Shown here: positions 26,865 through 35,257 of the stretch, piece after piece
Position numbering within the stretch: the first letter of the stretch is position 1
Layout: the number at the start of each line of letters is the position of its first letter
From: Campylobacter vicugnae
Lineage (GTDB): Bacteria > Campylobacterota > Campylobacteria > Campylobacterales > Campylobacteraceae
DNA: 64,000 nucleotides
Assembly (NCBI RefSeq): GCF_002139875.1
Contig: NZ_CP018793.1
Span: forward strand, 682,001-746,000
Direction of reading: 5' to 3'
Made by a program: the position numbers and the translations under genes
The notes under the pieces: model-generated
Database searches by the model: none
Told to the model about the DNA's origin: nothing
Seen by the model: only the letters and a program-made list of their open reading frames with translations

Positions 26865-27604
26865 TGTAGTAAACTAGAGTTAAATCCAAATTTATTAGCT
26901 GCGGCTTTGAGATCTTCTATGGTATCAATGCCAATACTATTGCTATTTATCTCTAACATAGCAATCTTTTTGCCACTTGAGAGTGCTCTTAGCTGCTCTA
27001 ATTTTTCTATATTTTCAAGCTCTTTGGTTGTAAGAGAGCAAAATTGAGCTAGAGTATCTACGCTATATCCATATATTCCAATGTGAGCCTTATATAACTC
27101 ACAACGACTACGAGGATATGGAATTAGCGATCGTGAGAAGTATATAGCATAATCATCTTTATCTGTGATTACCTTAACTAGGTTTGGGTTTTGCGCTTTT
27201 TCATGATCGGTAAATTTCAAACAGCTAGTCATAAAGGCACCATCGTTGATCCTTTGATTGGTAAAATCTTTAAATTTAGCTAGATTTTTTTCTTCAAAAA
27301 ATGGCTCATCAGCTTGAAGATTTATAATTATTTCATCGCTAGATAGGCTAAGTTTTTTAGCTGCTTCATTGATTCTATCAGTGCCACTATCATGTGCTTT
27401 GCTTGTCATTATCGCTTTTATGCCAAATTTAGCTGCAATCTTAGCTACATCCTCATCATCACATGCTACTATTACATCATCGCATTGGCTAGCTAGTTGA
27501 GCAGTTTTTACAAACATAGGAACCCCGCCTATATCGGCTAGGATTTTATTGGCAAATCTAGTTGAGGCTAAACGAGTTGGTATTATTATCATTGTTTTAT
27601 CCAC
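26861..27604 (-). CDS. kdsB: 3-deoxy-manno-octulosonate cytidylyltransferase (CMP-KDO synthetase)
   Basis: 247 residues. It activates KDO with CTP for the inner core of lipopolysaccharide or lipooligosaccharide, in the cytoplasm. The N-terminal nucleotide-binding loop reads IIPTRLASTRFANKILADIGG, and INLQADEPF and the HIGIYGY segment are family signatures. Length is normal. It overlaps thrC by 16 bases and the following cyclase by four. thrC-kdsB is also adjacent in C. jejuni. Confidence 0.95.
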   Translation of the reverse strand: MDKTMIIIPTRLASTRFANKILADIGGVPMFVKTAQLASQCDDVIVACDDEDVAKIAAKFGIKAIMTSKAHDSGTDRINEAAKKLSLSSDEIIINLQADEPFFEEKNLAKFKDFTNQRINDGAFMTSCLKFTDHEKAQNPNLVKVITDKDDYAIYFSRSLIPYPRSRCELYKAHIGIYGYSVDTLAQFCSLTTKELENIEKLEQLRALSSGKKIAMLEINSNSIGIDTIEDLKAAANKFGFNSSLLQ

Positions 27605-29319
27605 TCTATAATATTTGATTTTATCTGATCTTTTTTGACTACTGTGGTGTGTACTTCATCTTCTTTAAATAGCTTGATTATGCTTTTTGGTATTTTAACA
27701 TGATACTTACTAGCTAGTAACTCCATATCGGCTAATTCATCATTGCTAACTCTATTTTTAAGAGCTTTAATCATACTTGGTGTAAATTTAACCCATTGAG
27801 CTGTAGATGTGATTACGCTTAGACGATCGCAATCTACTAGATTTAGACATGTGGCTGTATGTGGGTCTATTAAGATACCGGTTTTTGCTATTTTACAAAT
27901 ATTTTGCATACACTCATCATCATCGCAATACTCTGCATCAAATTCAGCCTTTAATTGAGCTAATTCATCGCCATTTAACACATATTTTTTATCTGTTGCT
28001 AAAGAATCCATTAGCTCTTTAGTTCTTACTGGGCCAAATTTGTCAAATAATAATCTTTCAACATTTGAACTAATTAAAATATCCATAGCAGGGCTAATTG
28101 TTTGGATAAGCTCTTTGCCATTTAGATCATATACTCCAGTTGTAAAAAGCTGAGTTAAAATATTATTTTTATTTGAAGCGATTTTGATTTTACCTATATT
28201 TGCACCCATTTTTTTAGCATAGTATGCACCAAGAGCATTGCCAAAATTTCCACTTGGGACTATTATATCAATTGGTTCTTTATTGTCATTGATATTTACA
28301 CAAACATATATATGATAGATAATTTGAAATAAAATTCTACCAAAATTAACCGAATTTGCCGCACTTAGATTGTAGCCAGAATCTCTTAATGCAGATTTAA
28401 ATTCCTCATCATTTAATAGAGTCTTAAGAGCTTGTTGCGCATCATCAAAATTACCTTCAATACCAATTACTTTTAAATTTGGTGCTTTTTGATTTACCAT
28501 TTGTAGTCTTTGCACCTCACTGGTGCCATCTTTTGGATATAAGCAGACTACCTTTATATCTTTGGCGTTTTCAAATGAGCTTAATGTAGCTGGACCAGTA
28601 TCTCCGCTTGTAGCGCACATTATTAGCTGTTTATTGCCATTAGCTAAAGAGCTTAAAATTTGGCCAAAAGGCTGAAGTGCCATATCTTTAAAGGCTCTTG
28701 TTGGACCATGCCAAAGCTCATTTATGTATAAATTTTTACTGATTTTTTTAATCTCTACGGCACTTTTATCAAATTTTTCATATCTTTCTAAGGCTTTTTT
28801 GAATTTATTTAGACTTATGTTGAAATTAAATTTTTTTATAATTTCTAAGGCAAATTTAGAATAATCCATACCAGATAATTTTTTAAATTCTTTTTTGCTA
28901 ATTAATGGTAGATTAATTGGTGCATATAAACCACCATATTTAGCCGCTGGGCTAAGAAGTGCTGTATCTAAATTTACAACTTCAGTTGGTTCATCGATAT
29001 TTTGCGCTCTTGTAGATACTAGCTTTGGAGCTGTGATATCTTGTAAAGCCTCTAAGCTTTTAGTGCCTATTTGACTTAGTTTAGCAATAGTTAAATTCTG
29101 GCTTATATTTGGATTTTCTTTATCTAAAATCACTTTAATTTTCTTAAATTTACCAATTATAACCAGTAGAGCCTCTTGGCTTTTTAGCTCTTTATTATCC
29201 CATGCTTTAGCTTGAGCTAAATCAAGGCAAAAAACCTGACTTACACACTTATGAGTAGCCAATTTTTTAGCTAAATTTGATGCTTCTAATCTGTCTAATA
29301 CTATACTTAAAAGTTTCAT
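27589..29319 (-). CDS. thrC: threonine synthase with an extra N-terminal region
   Basis: 576 residues. It converts O-phosphohomoserine to threonine with PLP. The catalytic domain starts near residue 100 (LVSTRAQNIDEP, then LSPAAKYGGLYAP); the PLP lysine is K211 in GPTRAFKDMALQP, and MCATSGDTGPATLSSF binds the phosphate. C. jejuni ThrC is about 100 residues shorter at the N terminus. The additional region (1-97, MKLLSIVLDRLEAS...) is not a recognised domain; it has coding-like composition and starts at an ATG that overlaps the argB stop (ATGA), so it is probably really translated. A later start near residue 98 has no ATG. Confidence 0.9.
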   Translation of the reverse strand: MKLLSIVLDRLEASNLAKKLATHKCVSQVFCLDLAQAKAWDNKELKSQEALLVIIGKFKKIKVILDKENPNISQNLTIAKLSQIGTKSLEALQDITAPKLVSTRAQNIDEPTEVVNLDTALLSPAAKYGGLYAPINLPLISKKEFKKLSGMDYSKFALEIIKKFNFNISLNKFKKALERYEKFDKSAVEIKKISKNLYINELWHGPTRAFKDMALQPFGQILSSLANGNKQLIMCATSGDTGPATLSSFENAKDIKVVCLYPKDGTSEVQRLQMVNQKAPNLKVIGIEGNFDDAQQALKTLLNDEEFKSALRDSGYNLSAANSVNFGRILFQIIYHIYVCVNINDNKEPIDIIVPSGNFGNALGAYYAKKMGANIGKIKIASNKNNILTQLFTTGVYDLNGKELIQTISPAMDILISSNVERLLFDKFGPVRTKELMDSLATDKKYVLNGDELAQLKAEFDAEYCDDDECMQNICKIAKTGILIDPHTATCLNLVDCDRLSVITSTAQWVKFTPSMIKALKNRVSNDELADMELLASKYHVKIPKSIIKLFKEDEVHTTVVKKDQIKSNIIEWIKQ

Positions 29320-30158
29320 TTGATTATACTCCCTATACCTTCATCTGTAAAAATTTCTAATAATAATGAGTGTGGAATTTTGCCATCTATTATGTGAGCT
29401 GCGCCTACGCCATTTTGGATACACTCTAAACAAGCATCTACCTTTGGTATCATTCCTCCACTTATAGTGCCATCTTTTTTAAGTTTGTCAATACTTTCTT
29501 TATCAAGTTTTCCTATTAAATTTGAGTCTTTATCTAAAACGCCTCTAATGTCGCTTAAAAATATTACCTTGCTAGCTTTTAGCTTGCTTGCGATCGCACT
29601 AGCACATAAATCCGCGTTTATATTATATGATTCATATTCATTTCCAACAGCAATTGGTGCAATTACTGGGATTAATCCATCATCTAAAAGCGAACAAATT
29701 AGCTTATCATCTACACTAGTAATATCGCCTACAAAGCCATATCTTCCATCGCTCATTACTTTAGCTTTTAGCATATTGTCATCTTTGCCGCTTATTCCTA
29801 TAGCTCTTGCACCATGCTTATTTAGCATACTAGTAATCTCTTTATTTACTAATCCGCTTAATGCCATCTCTACTACTTTCATAGTATCAGCATCGGTTAC
29901 TCTAAGACCATCTACAAATTCGCTTTTGATATCAAGTTTATCTAAAAATGAGTTGATAGTCTTGCCGCCACCATGGACTAGGACTACTTTTATACCGACA
30001 ATTTGTAAAAGTACAATATCTCTAGCAAAGTCATTTTTGAGTTTTTCATCTATTTGAGCTGCGCCACCATATTTGATAACAAAAACTTCATCTCTAAATT
30101 TTTGGATATATGGCAAAGCACTAAGAATCACCTCAGCTGTTCTACTGCTTTTTAGCAT
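29316..30158 (-). CDS. argB: acetylglutamate kinase
   Basis: 280 residues. It phosphorylates N-acetylglutamate in arginine synthesis. Signatures are FVIKYGGAAQ, VLVHGGGKTINSFL, DLCASAIASKLKASKVIFLSD and SGGMIPKVDACL. ATG 30158 is chosen because AAGGAA lies five bases upstream and MLKSSRTAEV is the usual N terminus; the frame stays open upstream into lpxK. It overlaps lpxK by 17 bases and thrC by ATGA. In C. jejuni argB is not in this cluster, so it looks like a lineage-specific insertion into the lpxK-thrC-kdsB run. Confidence 0.94.
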   Translation of the reverse strand: MLKSSRTAEVILSALPYIQKFRDEVFVIKYGGAAQIDEKLKNDFARDIVLLQIVGIKVVLVHGGGKTINSFLDKLDIKSEFVDGLRVTDADTMKVVEMALSGLVNKEITSMLNKHGARAIGISGKDDNMLKAKVMSDGRYGFVGDITSVDDKLICSLLDDGLIPVIAPIAVGNEYESYNINADLCASAIASKLKASKVIFLSDIRGVLDKDSNLIGKLDKESIDKLKKDGTISGGMIPKVDACLECIQNGVGAAHIIDGKIPHSLLLEIFTDEGIGSIIK

Positions 30159-31125
30159 ATTTTTCCTTTTTAAATTTTTGATGTATTGTATCTGAATTTT
30201 TGTAGTTTTTGATAAATATCTCAATTTTATTTGCTAAATTTGGCAAAATAGTAGTTTTAAGGTCTAAAATTGAAACACTTAAGCCAAAATCTTTTATTTT
30301 TACATAGTCTTTTTGTGTTACTAAAAGTGAATCAGCATTATATTTTTTGAGTATATTCTCACACTCAAATTTGCTAAATTTATGATGATCGGCAAAAAAT
30401 TCACGCCCTACGCACTTATTAAATATAAACTCCAGCCTTGAAGGATTGGCAATAGCAGTCATTAAAACCATTTTATGGCAAGGATTTATAATTGTGGTTT
30501 GTCTATTTATATCGCTACTACTTAAAATAATATCAGCTAAATTATAAAAGCTTTTTGGATAGCGATAAACACCACTTGGAATAGTAAAATTTAGTCTTGG
30601 ATTGATAGCTGGCTTTAGTAAAATATTTAACTTATAAATATCAGCCTTTCCAAACCCATCATCTAAAATCACAAGCTTAGCACCAAGTTTTATAGCTTCA
30701 TTTATAGCGATTTTGCGGTCGTTTGAGACTATTACATTGGCATTTTGTAGATTTGTGGCATACTCCATTGCCTCATCGCCACTAGTTGCTATATCGCATT
30801 TAATATCACCATTTAGTGCTACAATTTGCATATCTTTTGACTCTCTTTTATAACCTCTTAAAATTATAAATGTTTTATATTTATGGCTAAATTCGTTAAA
30901 TAATGCTTTTGTAAGTGGAGTCTTTCCACTACCGCCTAAGACTAGATTGCCAACACTAATTACGGGAATATCAAATTTAATTGGTTTAGCAAGTTTAAAT
31001 TTAATCCACACTATACAATAATATATAGCTGAAAATGGCAAAAGTAGGGCGCTAATAATTAGCTCAAAAAATTCTGGCTGATAGAAGTATTTCTCCAGCC
31101 AGATGTGAAATTTGCGATTAAACAC
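30142..31125 (-). CDS. lpxK: tetraacyldisaccharide 4'-kinase LpxK
   Basis: 327 residues. It phosphorylates the lipid A precursor at the 4' position on the inner face of the cytoplasmic membrane. A hydrophobic N-terminal helix (about 20-40) anchors it, followed by the P-loop ISVGNLVLGGSGKTPLTKAL and the LDDGFGKADIYKLNILL motif. Length is normal. It overlaps the DegT-family gene by eight bases and argB by 17. It forms, with kdsB further down the operon, the lipid A/core part of this transcription unit. Confidence 0.93.
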   Translation of the reverse strand: MFNRKFHIWLEKYFYQPEFFELIISALLLPFSAIYYCIVWIKFKLAKPIKFDIPVISVGNLVLGGSGKTPLTKALFNEFSHKYKTFIILRGYKRESKDMQIVALNGDIKCDIATSGDEAMEYATNLQNANVIVSNDRKIAINEAIKLGAKLVILDDGFGKADIYKLNILLKPAINPRLNFTIPSGVYRYPKSFYNLADIILSSSDINRQTTIINPCHKMVLMTAIANPSRLEFIFNKCVGREFFADHHKFSKFECENILKKYNADSLLVTQKDYVKIKDFGLSVSILDLKTTILPNLANKIEIFIKNYKNSDTIHQKFKKEKYAKKQ

Positions 31126-32251
31126 GGGTTTGTGCTACTGACTTGACTGCATTGCAGATATATAGAGCCTCTTCATCACTTAGGGCTGCATATATCGGCA
31201 AAGAGAGGATTTGCTGATAGGTTTTGAGTGCTTTTGGAAAGTCATTTACCCTTAGGTGATACTTGTTTTTATAGTAGCTTAGTAGGTGCATTGGGCGGTA
31301 ATGAAGACTAGTGTGAACGCCAATCTCTTTTAGTTCTCTAGCAAAACTATCGCGGTTTTTATCAATCTTGATTATATATTGATTATAGATATGATCTCTT
31401 TTGGCTACTGGAGTAGTGATATGTGGGCAATCTTTTAACTCCTCATTATATATAGCGGCTATGGCTTTTCTACGCGCTATAAACATTCCTAATTTTTCAA
31501 ACTGAGCAATACTATATGCAGCACAAAGAGAATTAAGATCATACTTTTGTCCGATATCTATAACATCATACATATAGCCTAAGTTGCCATCTTTATCAAA
31601 GCTATCATTGATTATGGCGTGATTGCGAATAAGTCTTGCACGACTAGCTATCTCATCATCATTAGTAACTATAATTCCAGTTGTTGCTACTGCGTGTTGA
31701 ACTTGTGGATTGATCTGAAAGCAAGACATATATGAGTCCATATTGCCAATTAATTTGTCATTATATGTAGCACCCATAGCCCTACTAGCATCATCTATAA
31801 TTTTTATATCATACTCATTAGCAAGTGAATATATTGCATCCATATTGGCGCTTTGACCAGCTACATGAGTTATAAATGCTGCTTTTAACTTTTTATGATT
31901 TTGTGTTTTTAAAATTTTTTCTAACTCATTTGGATCGATGTTAAAATCATCTTCATCAATATCTACAAATATAGGTTCAGCATCAAAATGCCTAATAACT
32001 TGAGCAATACTAGGAAAGGCATTGACTGAACAAATAATCTTATCTCCACGCTTTAAATCCATCGCACATAAGCTTAGATGTATAGCAGCAGTTCCGTTAT
32101 TTGTAGTGATTGCATGCTTAGTGCCAAAAAAATTCTTTATTTGATCTTCTAAATCTTCAACCATATAGTTTGCATTTTTTTCTAAGGTCTCTTTGATAAG
32201 TTCATGCTCTCTATCAGTAATTAATGGGCGAAAAAATGGTATATCTCTCAT
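31118..32251 (-). CDS. DegT/DnrJ/EryC1/StrS family protein lacking the PLP lysine
   Basis: 377 residues from ATG 32251 (AGGAGA six bases upstream; a TTG one codon earlier is less likely). Clearly a sugar aminotransferase fold: N-terminal PFFRPLITDREHELI, TNNGTAAIHLSL (phosphate cup), VAGQSANMD, the PLP-ring Asp D154 in IIDDASRAMGA, and C-terminal HYRPMH. Where the family has the Schiff-base lysine (SFHPxKNxTTxEGG), this protein reads CFQINPQVQHAVATTG: V184 aligns with the lysine and H186 is two residues later. It therefore cannot be an ordinary transaminase. It may use PMP as a dehydratase (as ColD, which has His there) or be non-catalytic. Substrate unknown; neighbours are nadE and lpxK. Confidence 0.82.
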   Translation of the reverse strand: MRDIPFFRPLITDREHELIKETLEKNANYMVEDLEDQIKNFFGTKHAITTNNGTAAIHLSLCAMDLKRGDKIICSVNAFPSIAQVIRHFDAEPIFVDIDEDDFNIDPNELEKILKTQNHKKLKAAFITHVAGQSANMDAIYSLANEYDIKIIDDASRAMGATYNDKLIGNMDSYMSCFQINPQVQHAVATTGIIVTNDDEIASRARLIRNHAIINDSFDKDGNLGYMYDVIDIGQKYDLNSLCAAYSIAQFEKLGMFIARRKAIAAIYNEELKDCPHITTPVAKRDHIYNQYIIKIDKNRDSFARELKEIGVHTSLHYRPMHLLSYYKNKYHLRVNDFPKALKTYQQILSLPIYAALSDEEALYICNAVKSVAQTRV

Positions 32252-32265
32252 CAAATCTCCTATTT

Positions 32266-33006
32266 TTATATATTTGGTATAGCTGGTAATTTTAATTTAA
32301 AACTATTTTTGGCAATTCTAGTGGTAATTTCATCTTTAAATTTATTATCAAATTTAGATAAATCTTGATTATTTTCTATAGCTTTTAGTAGTTTATCGAT
32401 CTGTTCATAGCTATATCCTAGATCGTTCTCATCGCTTTGGTTTTGCCATAAGTCTGCGCTTGGGGCTTTATTGATTATATTTTTATCAATATCTAGATAA
32501 GAGGCAAACTCAAAAAGATCGCTTTTATAGATATTAGCAATTGGATTAAGAGCGCACGCCATATCTCCATAAATAGTACCATATCCTAGCATTCGTTCAC
32601 TTTTGTTGCTTGTGCCTACAACTAAAAAGTCAAACTTGCTAGAATGATCATATAGAATTATCATACGAATTCTAGCTGCTATATTTCCTACTCTTAGCCT
32701 ATTATTTGGATCGCTAAAAGGCAAAAATTTATCTAAAATTTCACTAATATCTATTATCTGATAATCAATTTTTAGGCTTTTACATAGATTTAGTGCATCG
32801 ACTAAATTTGCTTGATTTGAGCTAGAAGTTGGCATAATAAGAGCTTTTGTAGGTGCTACTTTAGAACAAAGTGTAGCTACTACTGCTGAGTCTAGCCCGC
32901 CACTTACTCCAATTATAAAGCCCTTTGCTTTAGAGGCTTTTAGATAAGAATCAAGAAAATTTAGAAGGTTATTTTCTAATAATTTAAAATTTTCCACTAA
33001 TATCAT
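32266..33006 (-). CDS. nadE: NAD+ synthetase
   Basis: 246 residues, short ammonia-dependent form without a glutaminase domain. It makes NAD from deamido-NAD and ATP. The PP-loop GVSGGLDSAVVATL is near residue 34; GTSNKSERMLGYGTIYGDMA binds ATP and metal, and the C-terminal KLPAIPNI closes the fold. It is the first gene of the eight-gene minus-strand operon that runs to 24806. The ATG has only a weak ribosome site. In C. jejuni nadE also precedes lpxK, with the MBL hydrolase divergent to it, as here. Confidence 0.94.
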   Translation of the reverse strand: MILVENFKLLENNLLNFLDSYLKASKAKGFIIGVSGGLDSAVVATLCSKVAPTKALIMPTSSSNQANLVDALNLCKSLKIDYQIIDISEILDKFLPFSDPNNRLRVGNIAARIRMIILYDHSSKFDFLVVGTSNKSERMLGYGTIYGDMACALNPIANIYKSDLFEFASYLDIDKNIINKAPSADLWQNQSDENDLGYSYEQIDKLLKAIENNQDLSKFDNKFKDEITTRIAKNSFKLKLPAIPNI

Positions 33007-33054
33007 CCATAAAAATATTAGTAAATTATATCTAGATTAAGGTAAAATATATCT

Positions 33055-33060
33055 TATAAT
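33055..33060 (+). promoter_or_regulatory. sigma-70 -10 box for the MBL hydrolase gene
   Basis: TATAAT 31 bases before the ATG at 33091 in the 84-base divergent gap shared with nadE. Confidence 0.6.
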
Positions 33061-33090
33061 ATTTAATTTTTTTATTTAAAAGGTAGTAAA

Positions 33091-33681
33091 ATGCAGATTA
33101 TTTCAAGAGCTTTTGGGATTTATGAGACTAATTGTTATGTAGTTGTTTTAGATAATGGTGAGGTGATAATAGACCCAGGTGACGGAGCTTTGGAGTGGAT
33201 TGAAAGAGTATGTAAAAATCCTTTGGCTATACTTTGTACTCATGGGCATTTTGATCATATATATGATTGTGATGCTATAAGGGCTAGATTTGGTATAAAA
33301 ATTTATATGCCACGCAGTGATGCTTTTATGTCTTTAAATGATCCGTTTAAACTTTTAGAGGCTAAATTTAGCCCCAATGTGTTAGTAGATGATAAAGATG
33401 AGATAGAGCTTGATGGGGTAAAGTTTTGCTTTCATCATTTTCCAGGACATACTCCAGGGTGTAGTGTTATTACGGCTGATGGGATAATGTTTAGTGGAGA
33501 TTTTATTTTTAAAAATTCAATCGGTAGATATGATTTTCCTTTTAGCGATGGAGAGCTAATGAAAAAAAGCTTAAAAAAGGTACTTGAGTTTCAAAATTAT
33601 AAAATTTATCCAGGGCATGGAGCCGCAACTACTTTAGATGCAGAAAGAAATTCTTTAATTAGATGGGCTCAAGCTATATAG
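33091..33681 (+). CDS. metallo-beta-lactamase fold hydrolase (glyoxalase II-like)
   Basis: 196 residues. The binuclear zinc site is complete: CTHGHFDHIYD (HxHxDH) near residue 50, H in FPGHTPG, D in FSGDFIFKNS and H in YPGHGAAT. The short form without the C-terminal substrate domain of true glyoxalase II suggests a thioester hydrolase of the YcbL type, with hydroxyacylglutathione-like or other thioesters as substrate. It has its own promoter, divergent from nadE, and converges on the hotdog gene with two bases between them. Confidence 0.85.
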   Translation: MQIISRAFGIYETNCYVVVLDNGEVIIDPGDGALEWIERVCKNPLAILCTHGHFDHIYDCDAIRARFGIKIYMPRSDAFMSLNDPFKLLEAKFSPNVLVDDKDEIELDGVKFCFHHFPGHTPGCSVITADGIMFSGDFIFKNSIGRYDFPFSDGELMKKSLKKVLEFQNYKIYPGHGAATTLDAERNSLIRWAQAI

Positions 33682-33683
33682 GG

Positions 33684-34169
33684 CTATTGCTCATCTTCAT
33701 CAGATACTTTTTTCTTTTGTTGTAGTTTGAAAATATGCTCTTCTAATACAACTATTTGATAGGTGCCTTCAAAGACTTTTATCCCTTTGATGGTGCCTAT
33801 TACTTTTACTTCACGTTTTTTAGACTCTTCAAAATAAGCATGAGCTTCAAATTCGATTAAATCACCAACTCTAGCTGGAGCATATAGATTAACTTTAGCA
33901 CCGATAGTAACTGAGTATTGAGTATTTACAGAGACATGTGCGGCTAACTCAGCTGCTCCAAAAATAAATCCACCATGAATCAGCTTCTCATCATCAAAAA
34001 TCATCTCATTACTAGTTACTAAAGCAGTTTTAGCATAGTTTGGCTTCATATCTAATATTCCACCACATAGGGTTGAATTTATATTAATTGGGATATTTAA
34101 AAGCCCTTGAAAAAGTTCAGAGCTATCAATAAGCCCTATATCTTGCAAACTCTCATCATATTCACTCAT
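33684..34169 (-). CDS. hotdog-fold protein resembling C. jejuni Cj0977
   Basis: 161 residues, single hotdog domain: a central helix IHGGFIFGAAELAAHVSVN packed by strands such as KVNLYAPARVGDLIEFEAHA. The protein and its position behind cmoB match Cj0977 of C. jejuni, which is reported as a sigma-28-controlled, flagellum-coexpressed factor needed for host-cell invasion. It resembles acyl-CoA thioesterases, but a catalytic acid is not obvious, so enzymatic activity is uncertain. AAAGGTAG precedes the ATG, nine bases after the cmoB stop. Any sigma-28 promoter would lie inside cmoB; I did not identify one. Confidence 0.75.
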   Translation of the reverse strand: MSEYDESLQDIGLIDSSELFQGLLNIPININSTLCGGILDMKPNYAKTALVTSNEMIFDDEKLIHGGFIFGAAELAAHVSVNTQYSVTIGAKVNLYAPARVGDLIEFEAHAYFEESKKREVKVIGTIKGIKVFEGTYQIVVLEEHIFKLQQKKKVSDEDEQ

Positions 34170-34178
34170 AATCTACCT

Positions 34179-35021
34179 TTAAGTTAATCTTATATAAATT
34201 CGCTTTGGTGCTGGATAGCCTTCAATTGTTTTTGAGCTATCATTTGGGTCTAAAAAATCTCCTAAGCTTTGACCATCTATCCACTGTGTTTTTCGCTGTT
34301 CAAATATATCAGTATCTTTAGTTACTAAGATTTCAAAGCTTTTAAATTTAGCTCTTTGTGTCCAGTTTTGCAACGCCTTTATGCTTGGAATAAAGCTAAT
34401 ATTTGGAATCTTTGAGTAGCTTGTATTTGGACTTAGTACCATCTCATCATCACGATCTATATACATAGTATCTATAAATACTTCTCCGCCTGGATTCATT
34501 GCTGATTTTAGTTCTTTTAGACATTTAATTGGATCGCTTCTATGATATAAAACTCCAAGACAAAATATAGTATCAAATTTCATCTTATAACTTGGCAAAC
34601 TCTCCACGCCAGCAATTTCAAATTTAATATCACTTTTAGCAAATTGATTGATAAAACTAAATTGCAAAAAAGCTAACTCGCTAGGGTCAAACCCGGTTAT
34701 ACTTTTTGGCTTATATTCAAGCATTTTAAACATATAGTAGCCATTATTGCATCCTACATCAGCTACGCTTTTGCCTTCTAAATTTAAATATGGCTTTAAG
34801 ATATTAAACTTAATAAAGCTTTTCCACTCGCTATCTATAAAAAGCTCATTTAGATTAAAAGGTCCCTTTCTCCATGGTTTTAAAGCTATTGCGATATCCT
34901 TAATCTCACTTGAGAAATTTGGTATTTCTAATCTTACGCTATCGTCTAAAATAAGCTTGCAATTATCACCATTTAATTTTAAAATTCTACTTAAAAGCTC
35001 ATCATAGGCTCTATTATTCAT
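34179..35021 (-). CDS. cmoB: tRNA U34 carboxymethyltransferase CmoB
   Basis: 280 residues. It transfers a carboxymethyl group from carboxy-SAM to 5-hydroxyuridine at tRNA position 34. The SAM pocket reads VADVGCNNGYYMFKML near residue 105, and PWRKGPFNL, LGVLYHRSDPIKCLKELK and the C-terminal KTIEGYPAPKRIYI are family signatures. It is shorter than the E. coli protein (323) at the N terminus. The ATG overlaps the end of the small lipoprotein gene by eight bases. Confidence 0.9.
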   Translation of the reverse strand: MNNRAYDELLSRILKLNGDNCKLILDDSVRLEIPNFSSEIKDIAIALKPWRKGPFNLNELFIDSEWKSFIKFNILKPYLNLEGKSVADVGCNNGYYMFKMLEYKPKSITGFDPSELAFLQFSFINQFAKSDIKFEIAGVESLPSYKMKFDTIFCLGVLYHRSDPIKCLKELKSAMNPGGEVFIDTMYIDRDDEMVLSPNTSYSKIPNISFIPSIKALQNWTQRAKFKSFEILVTKDTDIFEQRKTQWIDGQSLGDFLDPNDSSKTIEGYPAPKRIYIRLT

Positions 35022-35193
35022 ATATATCTTTCCACTCTAGTAGATTCTCATCGCATTTTTTATGATATACTCCAGCTGCGTCATAATACTCTTTGCAGCT
35101 ATTGTAGTATTTATCTGAAATTCCGCGTTTATTTACCCATAGACACCCTTGCAAAAATAGTGCCAAAATAATAAAAATAGTTAAATTTTTCAT
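35014..35193 (-). CDS. small lipoprotein, 59 residues
   Basis: A complete frame from ATG 35193 to TAA 35014. The N terminus MKNLTIFIILALFLQGC is a lipoprotein signal with lipobox LQGC; the mature part is about 43 residues with two more cysteines (NSCKEYY, HKKCDEN) and many Tyr and charged residues. The stop overlaps the cmoB ATG by eight bases, as expected for a coupled gene. C. jejuni has a small predicted lipoprotein at the same place between the cmoB/hotdog pair and the peptidase genes. The ribosome site is weak. Function unknown. Confidence 0.7.
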   Translation of the reverse strand: MKNLTIFIILALFLQGCLWVNKRGISDKYYNSCKEYYDAAGVYHKKCDENLLEWKDIYE

Positions 35194-35227
35194 AGTGATA
35201 ATGTTACCATTATTTTGTTTAATTAGA

Positions 35228-35233
35228 TATAAT
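35228..35233 (+). promoter_or_regulatory. sigma-70 -10 box for pepD
   Basis: TATAAT 25 bases before the pepD ATG. A small palindrome ATAATG-TTAC-CATTAT (35198-35213) lies just upstream, between the divergent lipoprotein and pepD starts, and might be an operator; this is weak. Confidence 0.55.
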
Positions 35234-35257
35234 TTTATAAAAATTTGGGAGTAAAAT

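Noticed and set aside
29467-30057. Plus-strand 196-codon open frame opposite argB
   Set aside because: Ser/Leu/Ile-rich shadow of a clear argB; no ribosome site or family.
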